This document shows, in pieces, positions 35,994 through 47,934 of a stretch of DNA of 64,000 nt. The notes below the pieces were generated by a model, which was not told the DNA's origin, ran no database searches, and saw nothing but the letters and a program-made list of their open reading frames with translations. The stretch spans positions 33,391,496 to 33,455,495 of the forward strand of contig CM068313.1 of assembly GCA_034766995.1 (NCBI GenBank), in the 5' to 3' direction. Position numbers and translations under genes: made by a program. The first letter of the stretch is position 1; every line of letters begins with the position of its first letter. This stretch comes from Acanthacorydalis orientalis. Taxonomy: Eukaryota; Arthropoda; Insecta; Megaloptera; Corydalidae.

Positions 35994-37580
35994 TGTGTTT
36001 TATTACTCTTAGTTAACTTTTTCTGATTTTCTTACTACAAGTGTATATATATATATACACATATGAATCCTTCTACCTGTTTTGGATTAAAAAGCGAATA
36101 GTAATATTCTTTACTACTTTAGGTTTAAAAAAAATCGCCTTTTATAGGAATTTTATGTTTTTTATTTAATTTTTCGAAGAATAATATTTTTAATACAAAC
36201 TTAAAATGTATCACATATTGTTCTCAAATAAGTGTGTGTTTTTTCTTAAATGAAATAAAATATTTAATAACTTGCTTTCATAAAATGTTGATTTCTCATG
36301 TATAAATTGTTTCGAAAAATGATTTTAATCAAATATTATGTTAGAGTAACCTTGCTTACTGTTGCTTTCTTAATTTGCTGATTCAGTATTTATAATTTAC
36401 TTCGAATGCGAAGAAAATTCTAAGATGAGATTTAATAAAATTTATTTATTAAGAATGGTACATCAATTTAGAGAAATTGAAATTAAGAGTCAATATTTTA
36501 TTATTTATTGATAGAAATACTATCATCATAGATTATGTCTCTTTATACACGTAGATTAATAGACAGAGAAATTTAAATGCGACAAAAAGAATATAAAAAA
36601 CATTTAAGTGGCACATTTTCATACCAGCAATATGATTATTAATATTAAAATATAGAAATTATTCGATTAATATATTTTCAGGCATTCTGTTAAAATGACT
36701 AGATAAAAAATTTAATATATATATATTTTTAAAGGCGTGTTGTATTTGTAAATATTTGTAAATAGTTTGAAGTAACCAGTATATGTATTTTAATGAATGT
36801 AAACAGTTACTAGAAAATTGTTTTGATTTCAATTTATGAAGTATTTTTCTAAATTTCCTCAAAAGTATTGACATTTGATATTATTTTAATATTTTATAGA
36901 AGTTCGCATATTTTTAATAATACAAATTTGTAAAAATGTAATTAATAAAAACCATAATACGAAAGTGGTTTTACGTTTCAACGCCTGGAAAAATAATAAT
37001 TTATTTTATAGCACAATTATATGAACATAAATAATTGAAATATAATCACATTATAATCATAATTCAAACAAAAATTATAAATATTAATATCGAAAAGCAA
37101 TAATAATTGATAATTTGTTTAGATATTCTCTATATTAAATACTTTTTGGCAAATTATTTTTCCTTTTTTTATTTCAACTTGTTAAAAACGCATTAATTTA
37201 CACACACACACAAATAATTATATATATAGATATATATACACAAATGTGTGTGTATATATCTATTTGTTGTGTGTGACCTTTAAAAATGAATGAAATTGAA
37301 TTTGTTTGAATGACTTATCAGATATCCATCTTTTTTAAGAGTTTCCTATTTTATGACATGAACTATACTTTGTATGTTTACCTTCAATATTCACTTTATT
37401 CAATAAATGTGTAAGCAATCAGCCAACTTGATGGATAGTGTACTAACGTTCATAATTTACATTTGCTATAACGAACACTGTTATTATCAATGAGAAAATG
37501 ATTATCTCACATATTTGAAACAATTAATAATTTAAGTTTAGTGTATATGTAATTTTCAATGAAGTACAAAACACAAACAT

Positions 37581-37640
37581 TTCTCTCTCTTTCTCTCTCT
37601 TTCTCTCTCTTTCTCTCTCTATATATATATATATACATAT
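37581..37640. repeat. 10-bp TTCTCTCTCT tandem repeat plus (AT)n
   Basis: Four perfect head-to-tail copies of TTCTCTCTCT (37581-37620) run straight into AT units. Confidence 0.95.
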
Positions 37641-37824
37641 ACGTACATACATACATTTCTACTCAAAAATTAAGATCTTTTTCTAAAAAAAAGTGTATAG
37701 AAAAAACTTCAAAATGTAATAAATAATTTTGATAATTATATATTTTACAAACAATATTTTTTCTATATTTTATAAAAACTTATGTATTATAATGAAGAGT
37801 TCATAAATTAATCCTTGAATAATA

Positions 37825-38142
37825 CTAATCTGCAGTCTTTTTTATCAAAAACAAAAACAAACATCTAGTCTTATTAATTTCGTTTACCAGAGGACTGTAA
37901 ACGCGCCCTGAAACCCAAATATCTATCATTGATCTTTCTTTACCAGATGAACGAAAATACAATCCCATTATTCTGTAAGTTTCTATGAATTTTTCAATGT
38001 ACTTTAATGTTACCATTCTATTAAACTCTTCTCATAAAAGCTCATTAGAATTGAAATATGGTGTCTGTACAAGTCTAATTTTGTTTTTCGTGTCTACATC
38101 TTTTTTTCTCTTACTGCTATCGTCAGTATAATTTTGAGTCAT
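37825..38142 (-). pseudogene. Coding-like ORF broken by one TGA, unrecognised
   Basis: From an ATG at 38142 the frame reads 36 codons (MTQNYTDDSSKRKKDVDTKN ...), meets a TGA at 38034-38032, and stays open in the same frame for 68 more codons. These include FNRMVTLKYIEKFIETYRIM and SMIDIWVSGRVYSPL. Base composition and amino-acid mix look coding compared with the flanks. A GT donor (CTG then GTAAAC) follows VYSPL. Another coding-like segment with an acceptor and donor (38363-38286) lies just upstream on the same strand, but its phase does not fit. This suggests a decayed gene. I do not recognise the family. Confidence 0.3.
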
Positions 38143-38399
38143 ATTTTAGATTATTCATTTATTTAAAAAGGAATATTTGCTTTAATAGCCGAATTTTTAA
38201 AGATGTAAGTTTTTTGTTATATTTTCTTGTAGCATTTTTATTTTAATATTTTATCAATTCGAACAAAATCATCAACTGCAACTACCAAAAATATCTCTTA
38301 ATTTCAAAGCTTTCTCTTCCATTATTAATGGTCGACACAATCTATTCGAAGAATCTGTTTCTCCTGAAATGTTATATATAAACTCTACTTTTTTGACTA

Positions 38400-40085
38400 A
38401 ATAACTCTGATAATAAGCAGTTAACTAAAACTCAACTGTAATTTTCAGTGCTTAAGTTTTGATGATCTCGGATTTACTGTAGGTTTTTGGTCTTATTTAT
38501 GTTATGACTAAGGTTTTATTACTGCGACATAATAATATAATTTAGTATTTTTAAGTTTTAATGCTTTCTTTAATGATTTGTACATAAATTGACTTGAAAT
38601 GGTGATACATGATTACAAAATGAACTTTACTTAAAATAAGTCTACCTATTCCTTTCGATCATAATTTCATTAGTTTATTTTTCAACATTACACATTATTC
38701 CGCCCTTGTCCCTTTATTCATATTCGATAGTTTCATTAAAACTTTTAATTATAGTATGAATGACCCACCACCATATTTTGAAATTGTCATTTTTTCCATT
38801 CGCTCTATTTAATTTTAATTACATAGACTTACAATCTTATTACACACTTAAAATATAATTATTTCACATTCCTAAATATTACTTTTACATAAAAATTAGG
38901 TATAATGGAGCTTTTTGAAATTTTGAAATATATTGAAATATAATTGAATGATGTTTGTTTATTTTGATAATTGAGATGCATGGAGACCTGTGTACTTAGA
39001 AATTTCTGATTAATGTTCCAAGTGTACTATTTTTTATTTACTAAAAAGAAAAAAGAGGAGAAAATATGAAAAAATATTTTTGGTTTTTTAAAGAAAATAA
39101 CAAAAAAACTACATTTTCAGTTGTCGTAATGAACATGTATCGATTTTATCATTACAATACTAACCATAATATAAATAAATAAACTAATAATAACATTTTT
39201 TAAAACCAGAAATATGCTTTTTGTCATTACATTTTAAAATATTTTTTTGTATAGTTTTAAATGTTTTAGTTACTATATATATATATATACAATTTTAATG
39301 GCAATACGCATTTATACTATTCCATATCATATATTTTGATTTTAATTAATTTCGTTAGATTATTAGTTTGTATTCAGTTCAAATATATTGTTGTTTTTTT
39401 TTTGGAAATATTTAAGATATATAGAAAATATCACACTTACATGTTACAATAAGGTAACTAGTATATATTTATCTCAGCAGTTGTTGTAGATCGTTATTCG
39501 AATGTCAAACAAGTTGATTGTCATTAAATAGGCACAATTCGCCAAAAAAATCTGATTGCTGTTGTCGATTATTTAATTTACGTTACATGAATATAATATT
39601 GTGATTGAGCGATGAATATTTGTGGCTATATTGTCGTTATTAGGTGCTATTATCTTTGTTAGTATATAGTGAGTAACAACCCTAATGATGCAATCAGCAG
39701 GTGGCAACCACCAAGCCAAAACCATGATGGGATATCACCGAAGTCATGCGTGAAGCTTTCCCTTATGTGGTTTGCTGAACTTTGAATTTACTCTCTAGTA
39801 CATAAACACTTATATTAATACTGAATGTCTATTACATGTTTTCAGGTATAAAGTTAAAATTACATTTTTAGTAACAACTAACTTTATGTATAAACTTTTC
39901 CACATCTATTTTATTTATTAAACATGTACTTACTGTTTTAATATTTTAATAGATAAAGAAATGAGATTTTTTATTTAATTTTCAATTTTAGACAAACATA
40001 ATTTTCTATGTTAAATTTTTAATAGCGTGGATGAGAATTACTTCACATTATACTCATTTAAGTTTGTTTTCGAATTTATGTAAAT
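38400..40085. other. Non-coding A+T-rich DNA
   Basis: No supported gene. A more complex 110-bp segment at 39680-39785 has balanced composition but no open frame or repeat partner in the window. Confidence 0.5.
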
Positions 40086-40086
40086 A

Positions 40087-40087
<1 letters not shown>

Positions 40088-40126
<39 letters not shown>
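40088..40126. repeat. (AT)n microsatellite
   Basis: About 19 AT units. Confidence 0.95.
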
Positions 40127-40128
<2 letters not shown>

Positions 40129-41162
40129 TACAATATTTGTAAGTTACACAATTATAATTAGTAACTATTTATACATTAAATAAGATATATATTTTAGTTT
40201 ATATTAAAGTTAATTGAATTATCATTTTCAACAATGTATTTGATACTTTAAAATAGGAAAAGGATTGGTTAAACTTTTGCATTAGAAGTTGCATAAGGTT
40301 TAATTACCATTTAGATTTTTTCCCATTAAATCAATATACACGTATCTCATACCTAAAATAGTCATTAACAGAGTGATTAAAGATAATAAGAAGTCGTTTT
40401 TTTATAATTTTAATGTCAGTCTTTATAATTTTTAGATTGTTTCAAAATTAGATAATGAAATTGTTTGAAAGTGATTTATTGAAAGTAAATTTCTGTATGA
40501 GATAAATAGTAATTTATAAATTAATTATAATTGTTGGGATCATGTTATTTTAGCTTTAAACATCTACGGAAATGTATATGAATTTGAAAAATAAGTTCTT
40601 CAATAAATCAGATTTGAAACATACAACCTTTTTTTAATAGAGAAAAATATTATGGTAATGAAAAGTTTTTTATATAAACACGTTCAATTTAATGAAAAAG
40701 AATTAGAAAATTTTCCAAATTTCACAAAAATTCTTGATTTTTTTGAAAATCAATAAAATTCTTAAATAAAATATGGTAGATGCATAATAACTAGAATGTA
40801 GAATGGTTTTCAACTTGAAAGAATATAAAAGTATTAAATTTATCTCATACACAATGTAACTAATAAACTTAATTATCTTAACTGGAGTGTTTTTCTCGAA
40901 TCATTTTTTGTTTCGAATTTCCTTTCTAATTCTGTTTGGTTTAGAAGTTACATTTTTTCTTGATGGTCATGAAAATAATCGTGAAAAAGTAAAATACTTT
41001 GTTGTTGATAGGAAATAAATCTATAGTTTAGTTTTGTATTTTTTTTTAACAAAATAAGCATTTAAAAATTATCGAAATAAACAAATAGATAAAAGTTTTA
41101 ACATTAATATTCACAATGAAACTAAATTACTCACTTATAAACATCTATGCTTCAAACCGATA

Positions 41163-41218
41163 CGATCGGGCGCTAATGACCTTAATTGTCGACGCGTTCT
41201 TAAATCCTAAATGGCTAA
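41163..41218. mobile_element. Short retroelement-tail-like repeat, copy A
   Basis: ATCGGGCGCTAATGACCTTA, a GACGCG block, then AAATCCTAAAT. The order matches 47871-47930 (ATCGGGCACTAATAACCTTA ... AAATCCAAAT). Such a tail resembles 3' ends of non-LTR retrotransposons, by recollection only. Confidence 0.4.
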
Positions 41219-41464
41219 ATAACAAAAGCTATACGACGATTTGTCTTTTTGAACAATCTTTTTTATAATTTTAATTTTATTCATTCGCTTGAGTAAATAA
41301 ATATTTTTTTAAGTATTTATCATGTACAAGAGGTATAATAAAAAAAATATTTTACATGTAAAGTTAGGAATTTGCATGAAACCCCGTTATACTCGTATAG
41401 TCACCAATATTTTATTTTGTGTTTTGTTCCTAAATCATTATTATGCACACATTCATACATATAT

Positions 41465-41497
41465 ATACACACACATATACATACACACACATATGTG

Positions 41498-41571
<74 letters not shown>
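41465..41571. repeat. (CA)n/(AT)n compound microsatellite
   Basis: CA-rich run followed by more than 30 AT units. Confidence 0.95.
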
Positions 41572-41573
<2 letters not shown>

Positions 41574-41859
41574 CACATACACATGTATGGGATACATAGA
41601 AAGTCCATAATACGTGCAATGCAACGATTTCTCAAATAGCTCTCGACACAGAAGCATAAATTATTGCTACGAAAGTACACCTTCAGGTCCACTATATACC
41701 GACTGTCGATGGGACCACCTTGTTTTTTCCTCGAACGCCAAGGATATTTTTACGTGTTTATAGATGTGTGTGCTTTTTATTTATGTATGCATACGTGCAT
41801 GTATGTATGTACGTTTGTCCTATGATCAGTATGCATGTGTGTGTACGTGTTTTATACAG

Positions 41860-41990
41860 TGTGTGTGTGCGCACACCACCGGCTGATGCGGCGGTCCGCC
41901 GCTGAGCCGGTGGCCGGCCGCAGAGTCGTCGCGGCGCCGGCGCGTTATGACGACACCGCGTCGTGCAGATGCGTAGTGATTTTTATTATG
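41860..41990. promoter_or_regulatory. CpG-rich island A
   Basis: About 100 bp of strongly G+C-rich, CpG-dense sequence (for example GATGCGGCGGTCCGCCGCTG) in DNA that is otherwise very A+T-rich. On the minus strand it is followed by TATAAAA within a CA-rich run (41850-41856). It may be a promoter or 5' UTR. Open frames through it on both strands are G+C artefacts. Confidence 0.3.
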
Positions 41991-42548
41991 AATATTTTCT
42001 CGACTTGTCCTCATTACAGTTCAAATCGTTTTGAAGGCAATCGAAAAAACTATTTGTTCTTTAAAAAACGATTTTTAAAGATCGCTAGAGAAATAACGAC
42101 TTTTGTAAATAACAAAAATCATTATTACGATATTATTTTCAATATAAAATATTTTTTGTCAAAATATATGTCGATATTCCAATCTAATTTCTTCATAAAC
42201 CACAAATATTCGCCACAATTATTAGTTCCTGGTCTATGATAGTTCGTATATACACTGTATATGTGGGAATAGCTACTGTATGACTGTGCTAGTTATCAAA
42301 CTTCCACCTCAAGCTTATTATATCTGTATTCATAATGTACGGCGTTAACTTTTTTTTTTATTCAAAAGAACCAAATAATAAATAAGAAAATTTTGAAAAG
42401 CAAATTGTACGAGGAATAATCCAATATTTCCCCAACTTATAAAAAAAATAGTGAATCCAGTGCCAATAAGACTTCAAGCGTTTTTTAAATACAGAATGAC
42501 TGCACAGATAATATTTGTTCTGAGCTAATCTTTTTGACATGGATTAAA

Positions 42549-42950
42549 ATATGGTAGTGTATGCGTAATACACGACTCCGACTCCAGCTAGTGTCGCATA
42601 GCCTCTCTTTCTCAATTCCGACTCTCACCTCGAAGTGGTTAACGCTGGTAACCTGAGTAACCTTACACAAGATCGGGCAACCCCGATGACGAGAAAGGTC
42701 AGAGCTGGAGAATGGTCCTATGAAAAAAGGATTGGGCGTGGGGCTAACAACCCCATTTCGGAAAACAATAAACATTACGAAACCTCAAAATAAGCCTTGG
42801 ACACTGGATGGATTTAATGGCAAACGACCACTAAGGACTGCTAGGCAGAGGGATGTCTGAAGACAGAACATTGAGGAGGCCAAAGCTCGATTTGGGATGT
42901 AGCGCCATCGAAAAAGAAGAATCTTTCTGACCAACTTTTAATACCTAATA
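42549..42950 (+). mobile_element. Possible non-LTR retroelement remnant
   Basis: The 400-bp block has balanced base composition with sharp edges against A+T-rich DNA. It contains ACCTCAAAATAAGCCTTGGA and GGGGCTAACAACCCC motifs and a broken plus-strand frame near 42790-42950. It resembles the degraded low-copy pieces of RTE-type elements seen in insect genomes, but this rests on impression, not alignment. There is no intact frame. Confidence 0.3.
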
Positions 42951-43429
42951 TAGTTAAAATTATTCGAATATGCAAGTGACTACAATTTTATGAATGGAAT
43001 TGTTTATTTGTTTGCGATGAAAATTGAGACATAAGTTATTTTATTCATTTTCCGTTAAAAATATCATTAATGTAATCGGTCAATTTATTATGTTGAAATA
43101 TTTTTTTACTCAAAATTCATTTCTAGTCAAGCATTTTCTGGTTTATTAAAGCTGGATGCTTATATGAATATACGAGTGTTTCAGTATTTCATTGACAACT
43201 TATTAGTAAAAATGAATTTAAGTGTAATCTTTGAAAACGGTTTAGATTCGTAGATTGATTATTTAATTAATGGAAATTTAATAATTATCTTGAAATTGGA
43301 ATGAAATTGTAACTTAAAACTATATCTAATTAAATCATTAAAATCGAATCTGTGTAAAATCTGGAAAAATGAATAAGAATAACTTAAATTCGATGTTTAA
43401 GGATACTTAAAGGTACTTGTGAAAATTCA

Positions 43430-43605
43430 ACTGAATACGGGTCTGTTCTGTCGTCGCTACTCCCCTCCTGATACGACGGCGATCGCCGGCGACCAAAGTA
43501 AGGCGGCCTGCCCGTTCGCTTGACATGGGCCAGTCTAACGTCGACCCTCGTGCGAAACGTTCGCATTGAACATAAAAGTCGTGCGCCGTAGTGTTGCACA
43601 CATCA
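43430..43605. promoter_or_regulatory. CpG-rich island B
   Basis: CpG-dense sequence including the near-palindrome CGACGGCGATCGCCGGCG (43475-43492). Overlapping minus-strand frames (43384-43599, 43407-43601) arise from the same G+C-rich block and differ in frame, so neither is persuasive alone. A promoter or first exon is possible. Confidence 0.3.
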
Positions 43606-43789
43606 GACAGATATTACCACCGCTGAATAAAACCACATTGCACATACAACATCATAAAAAAAAGTAACGAACATTACTCGAACGAAATAATTGTTAATTA
43701 ATGACGACTCATATCAACAGTCATGTATCGCAACTTTAATAAGAATTATAACATTCAAAGTATAAAAATTAATAAACAAGAAATACATC

Positions 43790-43940
43790 GACACCGCGCG
43801 ATCATATAATTGAAAAATGCCGCTCGATTCGCATCCGCCGCATTTCAAAAGATGCCGATAAGCTAGACAAGAATCGAAACAGTCGACAATCGGTTTTGCC
43901 GTTAAATTTAATCGTATTCGTTTGTTACATTGAGAACATA
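43790..43940. promoter_or_regulatory. CpG-rich segment C
   Basis: CpG dinucleotides are frequent (ACACCGCGCGATCATATAAT, GCCGCTCGATTCGCATCCGC), as in island B 200 bp away. Together they may mark one promoter region. Orientation unknown. Confidence 0.25.
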
Positions 43941-44149
43941 ACCTTAAAAGTGTCGAGTGTAATTTGTAAAATATTATTTATAAGTGTTGCAGCTGCCATT
44001 TATGATTATAATTATTATTTATTTTTGCTGTCAATGTGTTGTTGATTGTTGTGTTTTCGAAAAAAAAGTATTACCAAAGTATTTGCAACAGTGAGACACG
44101 ATGTTGTTTAAGCTGATGACATGTTTTTCTGATTTAACGAATAATCTTC

Positions 44150-44290
44150 TGAAGAAAAGGAGGGATTCCCCGTCGCCTTCGGGCTGATTGCTGACCCTCA
44201 GGGGGGGCCGAGCAGGGGCCGCAATGCCCCTTCGGCTACTCACGGCGTGCTGGTACGCCCTATTTTTGTGGATCACGACAGGTACTGTGT
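44150..44290. other. G+C-rich segment D
   Basis: Sequence of about 140 bp with runs of G and C (TCAGGGGGGGCCGAGCAGGG). The minus strand is open across it (from an ATG at 44303), giving an Arg/Pro/Gly-rich stretch, but this may only reflect composition. It could be an exon, promoter or repeat piece. Confidence 0.3.
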
Positions 44291-44814
44291 AATAAATATT
44301 CAATATTTTCTTTTTTCAGGTTAATGTATTCGTAACTATTGCATTTCTTTGAGTATCCTTATTTTCAATTAAAAGAAGTAACCTGTTTTTTTATTATTTA
44401 CAGTCGTAGGAAATTATATAAAAACGTTTTTCTTCATCTTCATACCATTCGATCATTTTTATTATAACTTGATGTTTCTTATTTGTATAAATAAAGATCT
44501 TCTGAACGTCAGAAATTTAAGAGAATTTCTTTTAATTGATACGCTACTTATGAGAGTAGTGTAAATTAACATGTTACGTAGCAATGCAGTATATATACGA
44601 ATCCAATTATTGAGAGAAGCGTTTATTATTTGAATTGATTTTAAGATTCTCTCTTAAGCTTTACGATATCTATGTCATGTAATAAATAAGTTTTTAAATT
44701 TTGATTTCAGAGAGTTGGTATTGATTGAAATAAAGTTCTTCGACTGTTTTCTCTCTGTATATGTATGAATTTATTAGTTATTTTTTATATTCATTTTTTT
44801 TCCTTTTATGGGAA

Positions 44815-44834
44815 TATATATATATATATATATT

Positions 44835-44874
<40 letters not shown>

Positions 44875-44903
44875 CAAATATATAGGTATATATATATTTA
44901 TAG

Positions 44904-44944
<41 letters not shown>

Positions 44945-44963
44945 TATATATATATATTTATAG

Positions 44964-45004
<41 letters not shown>

Positions 45005-45010
45005 TATATT
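44815..45010. repeat. AT array with 60-bp higher-order duplication
   Basis: Within the AT-rich array, the unit holding TATTTATAGGTACATATATA recurs with a period of exactly 60 bp (44894 and 44954). The array also has an imperfect third copy of the TATAGGTA motif at 44881. Confidence 0.9.
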
Positions 45011-45609
45011 GAAATATTTATTTTTCAAATATAAATCAATAAAAATATTTTTTTTAAATTTATTTCAATATATTCTTTATTAATTTAAGAAATAAATATA
45101 CAATTTTCAAGTGCTCTAAAAATTCAGTATCTATTCATCACGTTTTAAGTAAGTAAAGGAATAAAAATTAAATATTTTTTAAATAATTCAACTTTTTTAA
45201 ATTAATTATGATATTAAAGTAATCTTAACCCATTTATATAAAATTTGTGATAATATTTTCCAATAATAAAATTGATATTTTTTTAAATGGGTGTGAAATA
45301 TAAATACAAATTACTAAATATACTTTGTATGAGTTAAATTATTAACATGAACAAGTCGAATTCAAGATAATGAAAAAAGAACACTCTTACGAAAATTCCT
45401 GTATTAGAATAAGTATAATTTTTTAAAATAAATCTAAAGGTTGAATTATTTAGTATTATATTAGAAATTTAGAAAATAGATTTTATATTTCGAATATATT
45501 TAATTCGAGTTTATTTTATTTTCTAATAAAATTGTCTTAGAAAATTAAAATCAGTAAGTCATTATTTTTATCTTTACTTATTATTTTCTTATAAGAATTG
45601 TTTAATAAA

Positions 45610-45651
45610 CTCTCTCTCTCTCTCTCTCTTTATTTCACACACACATACTTG

Positions 45652-45682
<31 letters not shown>
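45610..45682. repeat. (CT)n, (CA)n and (AT)n cluster
   Basis: Three dinucleotide runs in close succession. Confidence 0.9.
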
Positions 45683-45686
<4 letters not shown>

Positions 45687-45805
45687 AATAATTTTGATTA
45701 TGTCTAAAATACCTATGTAATAATATATCTAGCGATATATTTTTTAGTTTAAAATACCTACCTAATGTATTATCGATAAATCAGTGCCCTTTTACATTGA
45801 CTTAC

Positions 45806-45875
45806 CTTCATTTAGTTGAATAGTTTGGTAATAAGGTGATGGTAGTTTAATTACCTTTTTACGAAATGTTTCCAT
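45806..45875 (-). CDS. Weak candidate first coding exon
   Basis: ATG at 45875 opens 23 codons (METFRKKVIKLPSPYYQTIQ, then LNE) ending in a strong donor (GAAG then GTAAGT) in phase 1. An in-frame stop lies upstream of the ATG. No matching downstream exon was found on this strand, so support is limited to start plus donor. Confidence 0.15.
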
Positions 45876-46508
45876 AAAAAAGAAGCATTATAAAATTTCA
45901 AAAATAATAAATAATGTAAGAAATATTACCAGAGTTTTTTTATCTTATAGGAATCTTGTTGCTAACAACCATTAATAATTTTAAATTATATAAAATCTTT
46001 TTATGAAATTATTTAAAATCAAATAAATAAATTGCTAGCAAATTATAATTGATCAAAAATTATATATATACATATAACCACATTCTTTTCTAGAAAAAAA
46101 TGCATTGGGTTAAACGAAATATTTTTGACTTATATATCTGAACACGTACATACTTTTGATAAAAAAATGTGTAGATTGATTTTAGCATTCGTTTTTAAAC
46201 GGTATAAAATTAAAAAAAAATAGCAAATTGAAATTTATTTTCAAATGGTAAGTGATCTAATTTGCACCCAAATTATTTTTCTTAATTTTGTTTCAATTTT
46301 TTTCAACTGTACTTGTACAAATAAATGTAAATATATCTATAATGCAGTAGCGAACAAATATATAACGCATGTTGAAATAGCGACCACGAAAATCGCCTGA
46401 CTTTATTTATAGATAATTGTGTTTACGTGCATGTTCTTTCTAACAAATCTTTAAAAAAGTTCCTTTTTCCCATAGAACTGGGTTGTGTCTATTGAGTATT
46501 CTTACATT

Positions 46509-46512
<4 letters not shown>

Positions 46513-46557
<45 letters not shown>
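46513..46557. repeat. (AT)n microsatellite
   Basis: About 22 AT units. Confidence 0.95.
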
Positions 46558-46560
<3 letters not shown>

Positions 46561-46746
46561 TAGCTTTTTTGAATAAATATGTATTTAAATTGTAATTGGT
46601 TCTTTACAAATTGATGAATATTATAGATGTGTACGAGGATGAGGATAATTTATTTTGATTATGGCCAGAAATTAAATGAGATATTTTTATAACCTAGTTA
46701 TTATTTGGAAAATTAGTTATTTTACTAATTTGAACCCCAATAATCA

Positions 46747-46750
46747 TATG

Positions 46751-46794
<44 letters not shown>
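46747..46794. repeat. (AT)n microsatellite
   Basis: About 23 AT units, 190 bp from the preceding array. Confidence 0.95.
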
Positions 46795-46797
<3 letters not shown>

Positions 46798-46799
46798 GT

Positions 46800-47586
46800 T
46801 TCTATTTTTCAATTATCTAATTTTTTCACTATTTTATCATTAATATTTATGATAGTTATTGTAGGTACAAGTAAAACTAGTTATAAACACACAAATTTTA
46901 ATTTTTGACATATTATTTTTAATTGAATGATAGTGATGGTTAGTTGAAAAAAATAGCCAGTTTAGAAAAAATATTCAAAGTATATTAATAAGTATAAGTA
47001 GTAAAAAGTAGTCCATCTTATCCATTTTAATAATATTTTTATATATAAAAAAAATCATTTCGTTTGACTAATAGTTTATTTGCGAATTAAAATTATTAAA
47101 TTGAATGATAACGATTACATGTTGGACTCCACAATAAAATAATTAAAATTATAAAAATAATGAATTTATACACTGCAACTATTTATTTAGAAAAATACTA
47201 TTTTTAGTGACTTTTTAAAAATATTTTTTCGTACACACATAAAAGTATTGACTTTTAATTTATGTTGAAAGTTATTCGTAAATAATGTGTTTGAGTAAAC
47301 GGGACACACGATTAACTTAAACATTTAACAGCATTGTAAAGTTTACGTATATACACGTATCTATATCGGTTATATTTTTTACCCTTTTTTATGTATTTTA
47401 TGCCGAACTTGTACCGAAATTGGTTGGATATTAAAAGACGTTGCAAATTTATTGAGATATTATTGTTCAAATTTATATCCGCTTAGATATTATATCGATT
47501 TGTTGGTTGATAATTCTGAATTTATTCAACTTATTGTTATTGAGAAACTATTCTTAAACCTGTAAGATTTTTTTACTTTTAATAGC
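46800..47586. other. Non-coding A+T-rich DNA
   Basis: I see no gene or repeat unit here. Confidence 0.5.
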
Positions 47587-47627
<41 letters not shown>

Positions 47628-47628
47628 A
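47587..47628. repeat. (AT)n microsatellite
   Basis: AT units with one CATA interruption. Confidence 0.95.
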
Positions 47629-47870
47629 TTGACTATAATTTTGACATAATTTTATCTTTTTAATACTCAATAAAGAAAAAAAAACTTAAAGATAGCTATA
47701 AAGTAACAATTTTTACGTTATTATGCTCTTGAATGACAATATAAACTTTAGGTATTTCTATAAAATTGACATCATTATTTCCGGATAGCTCCAAGTACGA
47801 TTTACTGTATAAATTAACGAATGAAATTATTTTTAATGAATATTAAATTTTAATAACTATAAAAATATTT

Positions 47871-47932
47871 ATCGGGCACTAATAACCTTAGCTATTGAAG
47901 AGCCCTAAAATCCAAATAATCAACCAACCATT
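47871..47932. mobile_element. Short retroelement-tail-like repeat, copy B
   Basis: ATCGGGCACTAATAACCTTA then GAGCCCTAAAATCCAAAT and CAACCAACC. It shares ordered blocks with 41163-41218. Confidence 0.4.
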
Positions 47933-47934
47933 AA

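Noticed and set aside
41720..42239. Overlapping ORFs on both strands through CpG-rich island A
   Set aside because: High G+C removes stops in every frame; no frame has recognisable content or matching splice sites.
42485..42775. 96-codon minus-strand ORF
   Set aside because: It crosses the balanced-composition repeat-like block, with no recognisable domain; treated as part of a retroelement remnant.
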